Shown here: positions 17,322 through 26,565 of the stretch, one piece after another
How the letters are laid out: each line of letters begins with the position of its first letter
How positions within the stretch are numbered: position 1 is the stretch's first letter
Assembly (NCBI RefSeq): GCF_030412785.1
Contig: NZ_CP125296.1
Location: forward strand, 2,232,001 to 2,296,000
Source of the DNA: Paraburkholderia sabiae
GTDB lineage: Bacteria; Pseudomonadota; Gammaproteobacteria; Burkholderiales; Burkholderiaceae
DNA: 64,000 nt
Direction of reading: 5' to 3'
Made by a program: the position numbers and the translations under genes
Notes under the pieces: generated by a model
The model's database searches: none
What the model saw: only the letters and a program-made list of their open reading frames with translations
Told to the model about the DNA's origin: nothing

Positions 17322-19132
17322 CGCTCGCGCCGCAGCAGCACATCGCGGTAGATGCCGGGCCTGTCGGCGAGGGCGTTTGGCGCGCCGTCGTCGACGAGTC
17401 TGCCGTGTTGAATAACCACGATGCGGTCGAAGTTCTGCAATGTCGACAGACGATGCGCGATCGCCACCACGGTGCGCCCCTTCATCAAGCGGTCGAGTGC
17501 TTTCTGGATCTTCACCTCCGACTCGGTGTCGAGCGCGGAGGTCGCTTCGTCGAGCAGAAGGATCGGCGCATTCTTGAGGAACGCTCGCGCGATCGCGATG
17601 CGCTGGCGTTGCCCACCCGAAAGCCGCGCGCCCCGCTCGCCGACGACGGTCTGCAGCCCGTCCGGCAGCGAGCGGATCAGATCGGCACAATTGGCGTGCT
17701 CGCAAGCCTGTAGCACCTCGGCTTCCGTCGCATCGGGGCGGCCATAGCGCAGGTTGTCGAGCAGCGAGCGATTGAAGAGCGAAATGTCTTGCGGCACGAC
17801 AGCGACGGCATCGCGCAGGCTCCCCAGACTGACATCGCACAGACGCTGCCCGGAGATGCAAACGGCGCCCGAACCCGACGGCGGATCGAACGCTCGTTGC
17901 AACAGCGCGAGCACCGTACTCTTGCCCGCGCCCGAAGGTCCGACCAGCCCGACGCGCTGGCCTGCATCAATGTGAAGACTGAAGTGATCGAGCACGCGGC
18001 GGCGGCCCGCATACGAGAACGTCACGTTCTCGAAGTCGATGTTCGCGTCGCGAATCTGCAAGGGCGGCACGCCGACTTTCTCTTCCATTTCGCGCGGCAC
18101 GAGCAGCGATTGCGCCGCATCGGCAAGACGCGCGACATGCTGCACCATGTCCACGAGCGCAACGGCAAGATCGCGCGTGCCGTGCAGAATCGCGAAGCCG
18201 AGCGAGCCGACCAGCACCACGTCGCCTGTCGTTGCACGTCCTTCTGTCCATAGCCACAGCACCCAGCCCAACAGCACGCACGACAGCAGCACGGTCGCGA
18301 CGGCATGCAGCAACCGGAGCTTTTCGAGGTGCCGCAAGCTCGCCGTGCGCGACGTCATTTCCTGTTCGAGAATGCCGCCGAAACGCAGACACTCGCGCGC
18401 CGTCGCAACGAAAGCGCGCACTGTCGGCATGTTGCCGATCACATCGACCAGTTCGCCGTCGACGGAAGCGGCGCGCGAAGCGAAATTCATATGCCGCGAC
18501 CCGCCTTTTCTCGCGAGCCAGAACAGGAAGCACGTCATGCACACGGAAATGCCGACGAGCGCGAGCGCCATCCACACGCTGACCCACCCGATCAGCACGA
18601 CCGATCCGATTACCGACAACAACGGCGGCAATGCATTCCACGCCGTGAGGTTTTCGATGGTGAACACGGCATTGGCAGTCGCCGAAATGCGGCTTGCGAG
18701 CGTGCCCGGCTGTACGTTCGAGAAATACCCCGACGAGTGCCCCGTCAGATAGCCGAACAGTTCGCGGCGCACATCGCCCGTTACGGCGACGAAGGTTCGC
18801 ACGCTAGCCCATCCGGCGACGCGCCAGAACAGATTGTCTGCGAACAGCAGACCTACGATGACGAGAAACGCATTGACGACTTGCGCCGGATGCGCACGGC
18901 CGCCGGGCAGCGCGTCGATCAGATTGCGGATCGCAAATTGCGAGCCGAGTGTGCAGCCGACGGCGGCAACGATGGCGAGCGTCACCATCGCGTGCTCGAC
19001 GGGATGCTGGCCGACATAACGGAACAACAGACGCACGGGACTGCCCGCGTAAGCGGCGAGCGCATTCGCGCGCCGGCCGCGCGTCCGTATGGACCGCGCA
19101 GCGGGCGCCGTCTGAGGAACTGGCGTAACCAT
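17306..19132 (-). CDS. ABC exporter, fused membrane and ATPase domains
   Basis: This 608-residue half-transporter has an N-terminal type I ABC transmembrane domain (six segments, about residues 45-320) followed by an ATPase domain (about 355-590). The ATPase shows Walker A GPSGAGKST, Q loop VVPQDIS, signature LSGGQRQRIAIARAF, Walker B ILLLDEATSALD and switch His in AIAHRLST. It would work as a homodimer in the inner membrane, in the MsbA/lipid-drug exporter family. GGAG sits eight bases before the ATG. The gene upstream on the same strand is a Tat-exported glycosidase 125 bases away, so polysaccharide or lipid-linked export is possible but unproven. The last codons overlap a 19-base tandem duplication. 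Confidence 0.92.
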   Translation of the reverse strand: MVTPVPQTAPAARSIRTRGRRANALAAYAGSPVRLLFRYVGQHPVEHAMVTLAIVAAVGCTLGSQFAIRNLIDALPGGRAHPAQVVNAFLVIVGLLFADNLFWRVAGWASVRTFVAVTGDVRRELFGYLTGHSSGYFSNVQPGTLASRISATANAVFTIENLTAWNALPPLLSVIGSVVLIGWVSVWMALALVGISVCMTCFLFWLARKGGSRHMNFASRAASVDGELVDVIGNMPTVRAFVATARECLRFGGILEQEMTSRTASLRHLEKLRLLHAVATVLLSCVLLGWVLWLWTEGRATTGDVVLVGSLGFAILHGTRDLAVALVDMVQHVARLADAAQSLLVPREMEEKVGVPPLQIRDANIDFENVTFSYAGRRRVLDHFSLHIDAGQRVGLVGPSGAGKSTVLALLQRAFDPPSGSGAVCISGQRLCDVSLGSLRDAVAVVPQDISLFNRSLLDNLRYGRPDATEAEVLQACEHANCADLIRSLPDGLQTVVGERGARLSGGQRQRIAIARAFLKNAPILLLDEATSALDTESEVKIQKALDRLMKGRTVVAIAHRLSTLQNFDRIVVIQHGRLVDDGAPNALADRPGIYRDVLLRRERRMQA

Positions 19133-19257
19133 TGGAATCGCTCCGATGCTGAGCTCTGGTCGGACGAATGTCCGATCGCGCGCAAAGGAGAGACGTCGCC
19201 GTACCTATGCGCGGCGATTGCCGCGCATACGCCGTTCCCGATCGATTCGTGTGGGTA

Positions 19258-20532
19258 TTACTTGTCGGGGTTGGCTTTAACGAAAGACGCGAACGCGCTG
19301 TACGGCGGATTCAGCGCGACACCATCTTTCATAATGCCGAACGTGTTGTTCCCGCTATCGAGGATGTAATACATCACGGACTGAATGTTGCGTGTTTTCC
19401 GCCCCTGATAAAAATTGCCCAGCGTTTTCGTAATGTAGTCCGCGCGATAGTCCTGCGCCTTCTCCGGTCCCGTGTTCCATTCCGTGATCATGAACGGCAC
19501 GCCGTAGCGGGCCTTGCAATACGTCGGAAGATCGAAGCCCGGACCCGAGCCGTCGATTCCGATGTTGAAGATGTTGCCGTACACCTCGTAGTTGTGCCAG
19601 GTCGTGATGTCCCAGCGCACTTTCGGGTGCCCGCCCGAGCCGTCCGGCTGCATGCCGTCCCACAACGCGTCCGCTGCGCCGATATCGGCCACGCAGAAGT
19701 TGACGCCGCATTTCGCGGATGACTGCACGGCCTTCACGCCGTCGATCATTCCACGCAGCATCCCGCGCATGACGGGCCAGTTCAGGTTATTGAAGTCGAG
19801 TACTTTGGTGCCGGCGTTGGTGAAGTCCAGAATCGTCGCTTTTTGCCGCGTCAATTCGTTGCCGCATTCGTACATCGTGACGCCGTATTGCTTGAGTGCA
19901 TTTGCAACGGACATGGCGGCCTGCAATCCGCGGTTGTATGCGGAAGACTCGCTCGGGAACAGAGCACCGTTCGAATCGTAAAGGCCCACGTTGATCAGCA
20001 CCAGCATCGAAATTCCATTCGACTGGAACGCTTGCGCCAGTTTGGAGACGGCTTTGATCTGGTCGGGATCGTCGGTACATCCGACGCGGTAGGTCGTGCA
20101 GCCAATCCCCTTCAGGATCGATACGAGCTTCGTCGGCGAATACGTGTAGTCGTAGTGTCCGTTGATCCCGTAGAACATTCCCGCCGGTGCTGCGACATCG
20201 ACACGCGGATCGCTGCACGGCAGCCAGGTGTCGAGATCGGCACACACATAGAACTGCCCGCCCGTGCCGATGTGCCACATCTTTCCGCCGTACCAGAGCA
20301 ACAGCGATACGTTATACGTGTTGCCCACGGTCATGCCGTTGCGATACACGACGCCTTTCTTGACTGTCCAGCTCGAGCCCGTCTTGTCGATGATGACGGA
20401 GGCCGAGGGAATCGTCGTGCCGTCAGGCGACGCTCCACTGGCTACGGCTCCGAAAGCTTGTCCATACGTGCCCAGAAGGTATCCGCCACCCAGAGCCGTC
20501 ATGCTGCCAAGAAATTGACGTCGCTTAATCAT
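19258..20532 (-). CDS. Tat-exported clan GH-A glycoside hydrolase-like protein
   Basis: This 424-residue protein starts MIKRRQFLGSMTALGGGYLL, a twin-arginine signal (RRQFLG) followed by a weakly hydrophobic stretch, so export folded to the periplasm is expected. An N-terminal domain of about 110 residues (GSSWTVKKGVVYRNGMTVG and so on) resembles the cellulose/PEL-type glycosidase lead domain. A TIM barrel then shows the clan GH-A pair: acid/base Glu about 226 in YECGNEL and nucleophile Glu about 351 in FMITEWNTG. It probably cleaves a beta-linked polysaccharide. The next gene downstream is an ABC exporter. Exact GH family and substrate cannot be assigned by eye. Confidence 0.78.
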   Translation of the reverse strand: MIKRRQFLGSMTALGGGYLLGTYGQAFGAVASGASPDGTTIPSASVIIDKTGSSWTVKKGVVYRNGMTVGNTYNVSLLLWYGGKMWHIGTGGQFYVCADLDTWLPCSDPRVDVAAPAGMFYGINGHYDYTYSPTKLVSILKGIGCTTYRVGCTDDPDQIKAVSKLAQAFQSNGISMLVLINVGLYDSNGALFPSESSAYNRGLQAAMSVANALKQYGVTMYECGNELTRQKATILDFTNAGTKVLDFNNLNWPVMRGMLRGMIDGVKAVQSSAKCGVNFCVADIGAADALWDGMQPDGSGGHPKVRWDITTWHNYEVYGNIFNIGIDGSGPGFDLPTYCKARYGVPFMITEWNTGPEKAQDYRADYITKTLGNFYQGRKTRNIQSVMYYILDSGNNTFGIMKDGVALNPPYSAFASFVKANPDK

Positions 20533-20714
20533 CGCAAGTGAGTTCTCTCGAGAAAGTTGTGAAGAAAAAAGTGTGATGGTCGAGCGGATCTACGGACGTG
20601 AGCATTCCACGATTATCAAGTTGTACTTATTGATAACCGTAATGACTCGCGTTCTTCGATGCGGGGAAATGGCGGCTAGAAAATCGCCCGCTCTACGATG
20701 TGACGCTCCATGCG

Positions 20715-20737
20715 ATACGCAAGTCCTGTTTGCGTAT
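20715..20737. promoter_or_regulatory. inverted repeat ATACGCAA-N7-TTGCGTAT
   Basis: Perfect 8-base arms with a 7-base spacer lie between two divergent genes for exported enzymes, followed on the + strand by a run of A and G. It is suited to be an operator for a dimeric regulator. It is not positioned as a terminator for either flanking gene. Confidence 0.4.
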
Positions 20738-20854
20738 GCAAAAAAGGGGGCCTGCAACTCGTTCGCACTCGCCCGTTCGACCGGGGTAAATAGTACCCGT
20801 CTAACGATTTGATTTACATACTTCCGGACGGGTAATCGTCTAATTAGCGAGATT

Positions 20855-20879
20855 CTTTCCAATGTTAATTTCTGGAAAG
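20855..20879. promoter_or_regulatory. inverted repeat CTTTCCA-N11-TGGAAAG
   Basis: Perfect 7-base arms with an 11-base spacer lie in the AT-rich part of the same gap, about 460 bases upstream of the epoxide hydrolase gene and 320 upstream of the glycosidase gene. The spacing of about 18 bases between arm centres is typical of a two-turn operator. Confidence 0.35.
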
Positions 20880-21337
20880 GAAATTCCGCCTTAATGACAG
20901 ATTTGAGAAAAGGCGTTTTTGTCGTACACAGTCGGTTTGCTTCGCGAACCGGTATTTATTGGACTTATTGCGCTGCACGCAGAGCATACTTTGCATCAAA
21001 GACGCGGGCTGCGGAGAATCGTGCCTGTGCGGCTCGCTACGTGAAGTCACAATTACCGACCGCACGGCGACGAGAAAGCGATGAAATTTTGATCGCGACG
21101 AGAATATCTTTTCGGAATCGACCCCGGAACGCGATCTCGATGCAGGCGCGCACGCCGATACGCCGCCCTTCCCTTTGTATCCCGACGTATCGACAAAACA
21201 GATACGGATACGCGCGCTTACACACCGCCCACCTTCCGACACGAGTGGGATACGTTCACCCGCTCAAATACGCCCATCGCGAGCATTGCATCGCAGACGC
21301 GCAACGCAACGCGCAGATCAAGGCAGGAGACGAATCC

Positions 21338-22690
21338 ATGTCTAACGACACACCCCCATCCTCATCGCGCCGCCATTTCGTCGGCATGGCCGCTGCCGCG
21401 CTCGCTGCGGGCTCGCTGAGCAGGCTGGCTTTCGCGGACACGAGCCCGGCCATCGGCAAGATCACCGAACCCGCGAACGGCGACAAGACCGCGATCCGGC
21501 CGTTCCGCGTGCACGTCCCCGACTCGCAACTCGTCGACATGCGACGTCGCATCAAGGCCACGCGCTGGCCGGATCGCGAGACGGTGCCCGACGAATCGCA
21601 AGGCATTCAGCTCGCGACCATTCAGGGACTCGCGCAATACTGGGCAACGGGCTACGACTGGCGCAAATGCGAGGCGCGGCTCAACTCCTATCCGCAGTTC
21701 ATCACTGAGGTCGACGGACTTGACATTCATTTCATCCACGTCCGCTCGAAGCACGAGAACGCGATGCCGTTGATCGTCACGCACGGCTGGCCGGGCTCGA
21801 TCATCGAACAGTTCAAGATCATCGACCCGCTCGTCAATCCGACTGCGTATGGCGCACCGGCTTCGGATGCGTTTCATCTCGTGATTCCGTCATTGCCAGG
21901 TTACGGCTTTTCGGCGCGACCAACGACAACGGGCTGGGGACCGGAGCGCACCGCGCGCGCGTGGGTCACGTTGATGAAACGCCTTGGCTATGAGCGCTTT
22001 GCGTCGCAGGGCGGTGATCTGGGTGGCATCGTCACGAACATTATGGCGAAGCAGGCGCCGCCCGAACTGATCGGCATTCATGTGAACTTCCCTGCCACCG
22101 TTCCGGCTGAGATTCTGAAGTCGCTGGTCGCGGGCGACGCGATGCCTGCCGGACTGTCGGATGAGGAAAAACACGCGTACGAGCAATTGAGCGCCAACTT
22201 CAAGAAGAAGCGCGGCTACGCTGTCGAAATGGGCACGCGCCCGCAGACACTGTACGGACTCGCCGATTCGCCCATCGCACTCGCGTCCTGGCTGCTCGAC
22301 CACGGCGACGGCTACGGTCAGCCCGCAGCGGCGCTGAGCGCGGCCGTACTCGGTCATCCCGTCAACGGTCACTCGGCAGGCGCGCTGACGCGAGACGACA
22401 TCCTCGATGACATCACGCTTTACTGGCTGACCAACACCGGCATCTCGGCGTCACGCTTCTACTGGGAGTCGCACTCGAACTTCTTCCTCGCCGCCGACGT
22501 CAACGTGCCGGCCGCTATCAGTGCATTTCCCGGAGAAAACTATCAGGCGCCGAAAAGCTGGACCGAAAAGGCCTATCACAACCTGATTTACTTCAACAAA
22601 CCGGAAACGGGTGGTCACTTTGCGGCATGGGAAGAACCGATGATCTTCGCGAATGAAGTGCGCAACGGGTTGAGGCCTTTGCGTACCTGA
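21338..22690 (+). CDS. Tat-exported epoxide hydrolase (EHN domain family)
   Basis: This 450-residue protein has a twin-arginine signal (SSSRRHFVGMAAAALAAGSL, then AFA cleavage). An epoxide hydrolase N-terminal domain follows (IRPFRVHVPDSQLVDMRRRI, then TGYDWRKCEARLNSYPQF), and an alpha/beta hydrolase domain shows oxyanion motif THGWPGS, nucleophile elbow GGDLGG (Asp) and a C-terminal His in ETGGHFAAWEEP. This is the microsomal/juvenile-hormone epoxide hydrolase family, which normally opens epoxides to diols. AGGAGA lies seven bases before the ATG; the longer upstream frame has no domain content. Periplasmic export is uncommon for this family. It converges with the amidohydrolase operon across two strong stem-loops. 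Confidence 0.9.
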   Translation: MSNDTPPSSSRRHFVGMAAAALAAGSLSRLAFADTSPAIGKITEPANGDKTAIRPFRVHVPDSQLVDMRRRIKATRWPDRETVPDESQGIQLATIQGLAQYWATGYDWRKCEARLNSYPQFITEVDGLDIHFIHVRSKHENAMPLIVTHGWPGSIIEQFKIIDPLVNPTAYGAPASDAFHLVIPSLPGYGFSARPTTTGWGPERTARAWVTLMKRLGYERFASQGGDLGGIVTNIMAKQAPPELIGIHVNFPATVPAEILKSLVAGDAMPAGLSDEEKHAYEQLSANFKKKRGYAVEMGTRPQTLYGLADSPIALASWLLDHGDGYGQPAAALSAAVLGHPVNGHSAGALTRDDILDDITLYWLTNTGISASRFYWESHSNFFLAADVNVPAAISAFPGENYQAPKSWTEKAYHNLIYFNKPETGGHFAAWEEPMIFANEVRNGLRPLRT

Positions 22691-22696
22691 CGTGCG

Positions 22697-22728
22697 AAGC
22701 GCTCCGACGCGCATGCGTCGGAGCGCTT
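22697..22728. terminator. 14-bp perfect stem-loop between convergent genes
   Basis: Arms AAGCGCTCCGACGC and GCGTCGGAGCGCTT enclose a four-base loop, starting six bases after the epoxide hydrolase stop. No T-run follows, but the stem is very stable and could work from both sides. Confidence 0.7.
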
Positions 22729-22731
22729 GCC

Positions 22732-22764
22732 GACTGCGGTAAAGGCCGGGCCTTCGCCGCAGTC
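22732..22764. terminator. second stem-loop of the convergent pair
   Basis: Outer arms GACTGCGG and CCGCAGTC enclose a nested AAGGCC/GGCCTT stem. It ends 11 bases before the amidohydrolase stop codon and is placed to terminate that minus-strand operon. Confidence 0.65.
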
Positions 22765-22775
22765 ACTTCAACGAC

Positions 22776-23909
22776 TCATCCCAGTCGATAAACCTTCGAC
22801 ACCGTTCCCCGAAACAGCGCTTCCCGTTCATTCGCACTCGCATCCGCGGTTAATCGCTTGAACGCATTCCAGCCGTTGCTATACGGATAAGAGCCCTTGT
22901 CTACCGGGAAATTGCTCTCGAACATGCAACGGTCGACGCCGAAGGCTTCGATGCATGTGTGCATCCACGGCTTCCATGCTTGTGCAAGTTGCGTCGACGA
23001 CGGCGGCAATTCGCCTTTCTCGAAGTCGAATCCATTGATGCGCATGCCGAGTCCGCCCACCTTCACATACACGTTGGGCAGTTGCGCCAGTGCACGCATC
23101 GAGCGCGACCAGCTTTCGAACACCTCTTTGCGTTTATCTTCATAGCTCGCGATCCGCACGACACCACCGCAGTGATTGATGATGATCGGCGTGTCGGGAT
23201 TAGCCTTCGCCAGATCGAACAGTTCTGGCAACTGCGGGAAAAAGAGCCACGCATCGTAAGACAGCCCGAGCGGCGCAAGCTGCGCGACACCCGCACGATA
23301 GTCGCGATCAAGCAGCAATCCACGCGGTACGGCCGATAGCGGATTCACGAGCGTCTGGTCCGCGTCCCACGTGACGAGGTGACGGACGCCTCGAAAGCGC
23401 CCCTGTGCGGCCTGAAGATGCGCTTCGAGAACTTCACGCACCGCTGCGCCGCGCCGCAAATCCGCATGGCCGACCATGCCTCTCGCGACCTGCGGCTTGC
23501 GCGACTGCGTCGGCGCGGTCGCACCGATCACATATTCCGTCTCGCCAACAGGCCGCAGTTCCTCGGGTCCCGACTGTCGATAACGCGTGAGCGCCTGCAT
23601 GTACACGGAAGCCGTGATGTTGTGCCCGGATTGCGCATCCTGAAGATATTCGTCTAGCAGATACGTCCAGCCCGGACGGTCGTAGAAGTGATGATGCGCG
23701 TCGATGATCGGCATCGCCGGTTCGAGCGCCGGCTCCGTGCCGGCGGCGAGCCATTCGGATCGAACAGGCAGATAGTTGCTGGTCGGCTTCATGGTGCGTG
23801 TCGTGTCGTTGGCGAGTGCTTGCGTGGCGGCGACGGCGGGCATCGCGATCGTCGCTGCGGCGGCGCGAAGAAGCTGGCGACGCATCGTCGAATGAGCGTG
23901 TCGTGTCAT
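22776..23909 (-). CDS. exported amidohydrolase-2 family protein
   Basis: This 377-residue protein has an N-terminal signal with twin arginines (STMRRQLLRAAAATIAMPAV, then ALA). A TIM-barrel metal-dependent hydrolase follows, beginning MPIIDAHHHFYDRPGW, the HxH metal site of the amidohydrolase-2 (lactonase/decarboxylase) group. A later metal His lies in IIINHCGG and the catalytic Asp/Asn region in RCMFESNFPVDKGSYPY. Family members hydrolyse lactones or decarboxylate small acids. Its ATG overlaps the stop of the MFS permease gene (ATGA), so the two are translationally coupled; the permease may import the product or substrate. The exact reaction is unknown. Confidence 0.87.
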   Translation of the reverse strand: MTRHAHSTMRRQLLRAAAATIAMPAVAATQALANDTTRTMKPTSNYLPVRSEWLAAGTEPALEPAMPIIDAHHHFYDRPGWTYLLDEYLQDAQSGHNITASVYMQALTRYRQSGPEELRPVGETEYVIGATAPTQSRKPQVARGMVGHADLRRGAAVREVLEAHLQAAQGRFRGVRHLVTWDADQTLVNPLSAVPRGLLLDRDYRAGVAQLAPLGLSYDAWLFFPQLPELFDLAKANPDTPIIINHCGGVVRIASYEDKRKEVFESWSRSMRALAQLPNVYVKVGGLGMRINGFDFEKGELPPSSTQLAQAWKPWMHTCIEAFGVDRCMFESNFPVDKGSYPYSNGWNAFKRLTADASANEREALFRGTVSKVYRLG

Positions 23910-25213
23910 CGTTCGCCCCGGTTGAATGCGTAAAGGGAAAGCGTCAGCAGCGTCGTGATGCCGAGCACGATCGCGAGACCGAACATCCCGGCGGTGAACG
24001 TGCCGAAGCTGTCCTTCAGGTAGCCGACGAGATACGGACCGGCAAACCCGCCCAATGCACCGATCGAATTGATCAGCGCCAGTCCGCCAGCGGCCGCCTG
24101 ACCGGAAAGAAAGCGCGCAGGCAGCGTGTAGAAAATCGTGCGTCCCGCGATCGTGCCGATCAGGGCCAACGTGATGCCGACCATCGCGGGCAGCAGTTGA
24201 TGAAAGTACGTCGAGACACCGAGCGCAATCGCACCGATGAAAAGCCCTGCAGCGAGGTTCGCAATGTGGCCGCCTTTGCGATCGACGCGTTTAGCCCACC
24301 ACAGCAGTGCGATAGTCGCGAAGAAGTACGGCACGGCGGAAAACCAGCCCGTCTGCGTGACGCTCATGCCGTGCGCCTTGAGCATCTGCGGCAACCAGAT
24401 GCCGATGCCGTACGAGCCCATCGTGAAGCCGAAGGAGATCATGGCGAGCACATAGACGCGCACATCCTTGATCGCCGCGCGAAAGTCCTTCTTCTTTTGT
24501 CCCGACGATCCTTCGCGATCGAATGCAGCTTGCAGCGCGTAGCGCTCTTCGGTCGACAGCCATTTCGCATCGGCAGGTTTATCTGCAAGCAGCTTCAGAA
24601 CAAGGTACCCGAGCAGACACGCGGGAAGACCTTCGACGATGAACATCCATTTCCAGCCCGCGAGTCCAAGCATGCCGTCGAGGTGAAGAAGCCACGACGA
24701 CAACGGACCGCCGACCAGCGACGACAACGGCGTCGAGACCGTGAACCACGCGAGGACGCGCGTCCGGTAGCTGGCAGGAAACCACACCGCGAGAAAGAAG
24801 ATGACGCCGGGGAAAAAGCCCGCTTCGCCAATCCCGAGCAGCAGACGGATCACGTAGAAGCTGGTCGGCCCCACGGCGAGCGCGGTGGCCGCGGCCATCA
24901 AGCCCCACGTGATCATGATGCGCGCAAGCCAGCGACGCGCGCCGAATCGGTAAAGCGCAAGATTGCTCGGCACTTCGCAAATGCAGTAGCCCGCGAACAT
25001 GATCCCCGCGCCCCAGCCGAACTGCGTTGCCGTCAAGCCGAGGTCGCGGTTCATCGTCAGCGCCGCGAAGCCGACGCTGGTGCGGTCCAGATAGTTGAAG
25101 AAATACGCGAGTGCAAGCAGCGGGATAAAGCGCCATGCCGCTTTTCTGACTGCCTGCTGTTCGAGGGTGGTCGGCGTCTCGGCCGTCATACCCGAAGAAG
25201 AAACGGATGTCAT
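23906..25213 (-). CDS. MFS permease, anion:cation symporter type
   Basis: This 435-residue inner-membrane protein has twelve predicted segments. NYLDRTSVGFAALTMNRDLG in TM1 and GWGAGIMFAGYCICEVPSNL in TM2 are typical of the ACS family (tartrate, phthalate and hexuronate uptake). The large middle loop contains WLSTEERYALQ, also typical. The ATG at 25213 has GGAG six bases upstream; a longer frame from 25240 lacks this. It is coupled to the amidohydrolase gene by an ATGA overlap. It follows the CoA-transferase gene by 83 bases, so all four minus-strand genes from 27542 to 22776 are probably one transcript for uptake and degradation of an organic acid. Confidence 0.9.
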   Translation of the reverse strand: MTSVSSSGMTAETPTTLEQQAVRKAAWRFIPLLALAYFFNYLDRTSVGFAALTMNRDLGLTATQFGWGAGIMFAGYCICEVPSNLALYRFGARRWLARIMITWGLMAAATALAVGPTSFYVIRLLLGIGEAGFFPGVIFFLAVWFPASYRTRVLAWFTVSTPLSSLVGGPLSSWLLHLDGMLGLAGWKWMFIVEGLPACLLGYLVLKLLADKPADAKWLSTEERYALQAAFDREGSSGQKKKDFRAAIKDVRVYVLAMISFGFTMGSYGIGIWLPQMLKAHGMSVTQTGWFSAVPYFFATIALLWWAKRVDRKGGHIANLAAGLFIGAIALGVSTYFHQLLPAMVGITLALIGTIAGRTIFYTLPARFLSGQAAAGGLALINSIGALGGFAGPYLVGYLKDSFGTFTAGMFGLAIVLGITTLLTLSLYAFNRGER

Positions 25214-25296
25214 TGTCGTCTCCAGACAATGCGCTGCCATCGCCGACTGTCGTGCAGTCGGTGTTGCGCAACGCTTCCTTGTGGTGTGTTGCGTGG

Positions 25297-26565
25297 TCAG
25301 GCGCTAGCCAGCTCGTTGGCGGAAGGATTCGAATGGTCGCCCGTTTGCGGGTTCTGACATCGAACGACACCCGCATACACGAGTTGCCGCAGTTCGTCGT
25401 CGGTGTAGCCGAGTTGCGTCAACAGCGCGCGAGTGTCCTGCCCGAGCGCGGGTGGCGCGGCGCGCAGCCGCAAGCGCTCGCCGTCGAGCGTGAGCGGCAG
25501 CAGCGCGGTTCGCGTCGATACGGCTTCACCTGCGCCGCTCGCATCGGCTGGCAACGTCACATCGGCGAGACCGCCCGTAGCGAGCAGATGCGGATCGTCG
25601 AACAGATCCTGCGGCTTCGTGATCGGCGCGTACGGCAAGCCGATGCGTTCGAAAATCGTGCTGATTTCCGCAGCAGTGAACGCCGACATGTGCTCGCGAA
25701 GTTGCGGCAGCAGCCAGTCGCGCGCCTGCACGCGCTGATTGTTGGTGGCGATCCGTTCGTCCGACTTCAGCTCGGAAAGATCGAATGCATCGCAGAACAA
25801 GGCCCATTGCGTGTCCGACACCACCGCCAGAAAAATCTGTTCGCCGTTTTTCACGGAGAAGACGTCATACACGGCCCAGGCTGAGATGCGGCTCGGCATC
25901 GGAGCCGCAGCCTTGCCCGTCACCGCGAACTGCATCATGTGCTGCGCAACCAGAAACACGTTGTTCTCGAACAGCGCGCTCTGCACTTCCTGGCCCTTGC
26001 CTGTGCGCTCACGCTGTGCGAGCGCAGCCATTGCGCCGATCGCGCCGAACATGCCGCCCATGATGTCGTTCACGCTCGTGCCCGCGCGCAGCGGCCGTCC
26101 TTCGGGGCCCGTCATATAGGCAAGTCCGCCCATCATCTGCACGACTTCGTCCAGTGCGGTCCGATGATCGTAGGGACCGGGCAGGAACCCTTTGTGCGAG
26201 ACATAGATCAGCCGCGGATTCATCTTCGAGAGCGCCGCATAGCCGAGCCCGAGCTTGTCCATCGAGCCGCTCTTGAAGTTCTCGCTAAAGATGTCTGCAC
26301 CGGCGAGCAGTTTATGTACGACCTCGATGCCGCGTGGATCCTTGACGTCGACGGCAATGCTTTTCTTGTTCCGGTTGAAGGTGCCGAAGAACCCCGCCCC
26401 CGATCCGCGCAGAGAGCGCGTGCTATCGCCTGCGATCGGCTCGATCTTGATCACTTCAGCGCCCAGGTCCGCCAGCACCATGCCGCAAGTCGGGCCCATC
26501 ACCATGTGCGTCATCTCGACGACGCGTACGCCGCTGTACGGCAGCGTTTGATTCGTCTCGCTCAT
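25297..26565 (-). CDS. CaiB/BaiF family CoA-transferase
   Basis: This 422-residue class III CoA-transferase shows the N-terminal block GVRVVEMTHMVMGPTCGMVL, then ADLGAEVIKIEP, and NRNKKSIAVDVKDPRG. The catalytic Asp region is GTSVNDIMGGMFGAIGAMAA. These enzymes move CoA between acids through an aspartyl-CoA anhydride. The ATG at 26565 has GGGAG seven bases upstream and overlaps the stop of the lyase gene (ATGA). A CaiB enzyme coupled to an HMG-CoA-lyase-like enzyme is the classic pair for activating a branched hydroxy-dicarboxylic acid and cleaving its CoA ester. The acid itself is not determined. Confidence 0.92.
   Translation of the reverse strand: MSETNQTLPYSGVRVVEMTHMVMGPTCGMVLADLGAEVIKIEPIAGDSTRSLRGSGAGFFGTFNRNKKSIAVDVKDPRGIEVVHKLLAGADIFSENFKSGSMDKLGLGYAALSKMNPRLIYVSHKGFLPGPYDHRTALDEVVQMMGGLAYMTGPEGRPLRAGTSVNDIMGGMFGAIGAMAALAQRERTGKGQEVQSALFENNVFLVAQHMMQFAVTGKAAAPMPSRISAWAVYDVFSVKNGEQIFLAVVSDTQWALFCDAFDLSELKSDERIATNNQRVQARDWLLPQLREHMSAFTAAEISTIFERIGLPYAPITKPQDLFDDPHLLATGGLADVTLPADASGAGEAVSTRTALLPLTLDGERLRLRAAPPALGQDTRALLTQLGYTDDELRQLVYAGVVRCQNPQTGDHSNPSANELASA

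Larger units (their letters stand above)
20541..21337. other. 797-base low-GC intergenic region without a convincing gene
   Basis: This gap between the divergent glycosidase and epoxide hydrolase genes is clearly richer in A and T than its surroundings. Short open frames exist, and the epoxide hydrolase frame stays open back to 20894, but their translations are Arg/Ser-rich and show no family features. Two inverted repeats are annotated separately. The right end supplies the promoter and the AGGAGA ribosome site of the epoxide hydrolase gene. Confidence 0.6.

Noticed and set aside
20894..21337. N-terminal extension of the epoxide hydrolase frame
   Set aside because: The extension is Arg-rich and would hide the Tat signal internally; a good ribosome site precedes the ATG at 21338.
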